DNA of 16,667 nt. Source: JAWWPY01 sp964412845. GTDB lineage: Bacteria > Actinomycetota > Actinomycetes > Streptosporangiales > Streptosporangiaceae. A program made the position numbers and the translations under genes. The DNA is taken from the NCBI GenBank assembly GCA_964412845.1, contig CAYPQM010000157.1, positions 1 through 16,667 of the forward strand, in the 5' to 3' direction. Every line of letters begins with the position of its first letter. The first letter of the stretch is position 1. Below are positions 15,761 to 16,667 of this stretch, in pieces. The notes beneath the pieces were generated by a model. The model searched no databases. It was not told the DNA's origin and saw only the letters and a list, made by a program, of their open reading frames with translations.

Positions 15761-15795
15761 CAGCGTTCCCACATTCCAGAGCCGTCAACGATAAT

Positions 15796-15823
15796 CGCCG
15801 CCCCGCCGGACGGCGGGGCGGCG
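15796..15823 (-). terminator. Terminator hairpin of rpsA
   Basis: A perfect 13-bp inverted repeat (CGCCGCCCCGCCG at 15796-15808; its complement at 15811-15823) with a 2-base centre, giving in practice a 12-bp stem and 4-base loop. It lies 17 bases past the rpsA stop and is followed on the minus strand by ATTATCGTT. A strong intrinsic terminator separating rpsA from the OTC gene. Confidence 0.75.
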
Positions 15824-15840
15824 ACAGATCATTGACCAGA

Positions 15841-16667
<827 letters not shown>

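Noticed and set aside
14127..15772. Considered an arginine deiminase (arc) operon around the OTC
   Set aside because: The neighbours are rpsA and coaE; no arginine deiminase or carbamate kinase is present in the window.

Overview
The window is very GC-rich DNA from an actinomycete (high-GC Gram-positive). Evidence for this is the codon use, the frequent GTG starts and 4-base stop/start overlaps, and the gene order pyrG - Nudix hydrolase - ald - xerD - parA - small protein - scpA - scpB - rluB - aroH - tyrA, which I know from Streptomyces-like and related Actinobacteria. I cannot name a genus. Every gene I can support lies on the minus strand, so transcription runs from base 16667 towards base 1. 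There are 17 protein genes (two cut by the window edges) and no rRNA, tRNA, CRISPR array or intact mobile element.

Layout in transcription order. (1) The 3' part of rpsA (ribosomal protein S1), with an unusual run of 16 serines in its tail, ends at a strong hairpin terminator. (2) An ornithine carbamoyltransferase that looks more like the catabolic/ArcB type than the usual actinobacterial ArgF sits between rpsA and coaE, with coaE overlapping it by 4 bases. (3) After a 305-base gap, a two-gene unit encodes a six-helix membrane protein of unknown function and a 100-residue winged-helix regulator. Its promoter carries three copies of a 15-bp dyad (CTTTAYGNCRYAAAG-like), probably the regulator's own operators, and the unit ends in a perfect 12-bp-stem hairpin. 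Diverged direct repeats flank the unit, so it may be an insertion between coaE and uvrB. (4) uvrB and a HAD-family hydrolase follow, then a DMT-like multi-pass membrane protein with a possibly leaderless start. (5) Next are pyrG and a Nudix (ADP-ribose pyrophosphatase-like) hydrolase, with an AT-rich inverted repeat just upstream of pyrG. (6) ald and xerD come next; xerD appears to start at CTG, overlapping the ald stop. (7) The last unit is parA, a ribbon-helix-helix-like small protein, scpA, scpB, rluB, aroH and the start of tyrA, driven by a recognisable promoter upstream of parA.

Together the genes cover chromosome maintenance (XerD, ParA, ScpA/ScpB as condensin partners of SMC), DNA repair (UvrB), translation and ribosome modification (S1, RluB), nucleotide and cofactor synthesis (PyrG, CoaE), and amino-acid metabolism (AroH/TyrA for tyrosine, Ald, OTC). 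Most of this is ordinary core genome. I found no clearly undescribed multi-gene system. The items most worth a second look are the autoregulated membrane-protein/regulator unit with triple operators, the CTG start of xerD, the serine tract in S1, the relocated OTC, the pyrG upstream palindrome, and the ParA plus RHH-like pair inside the SMC-ScpAB operon.
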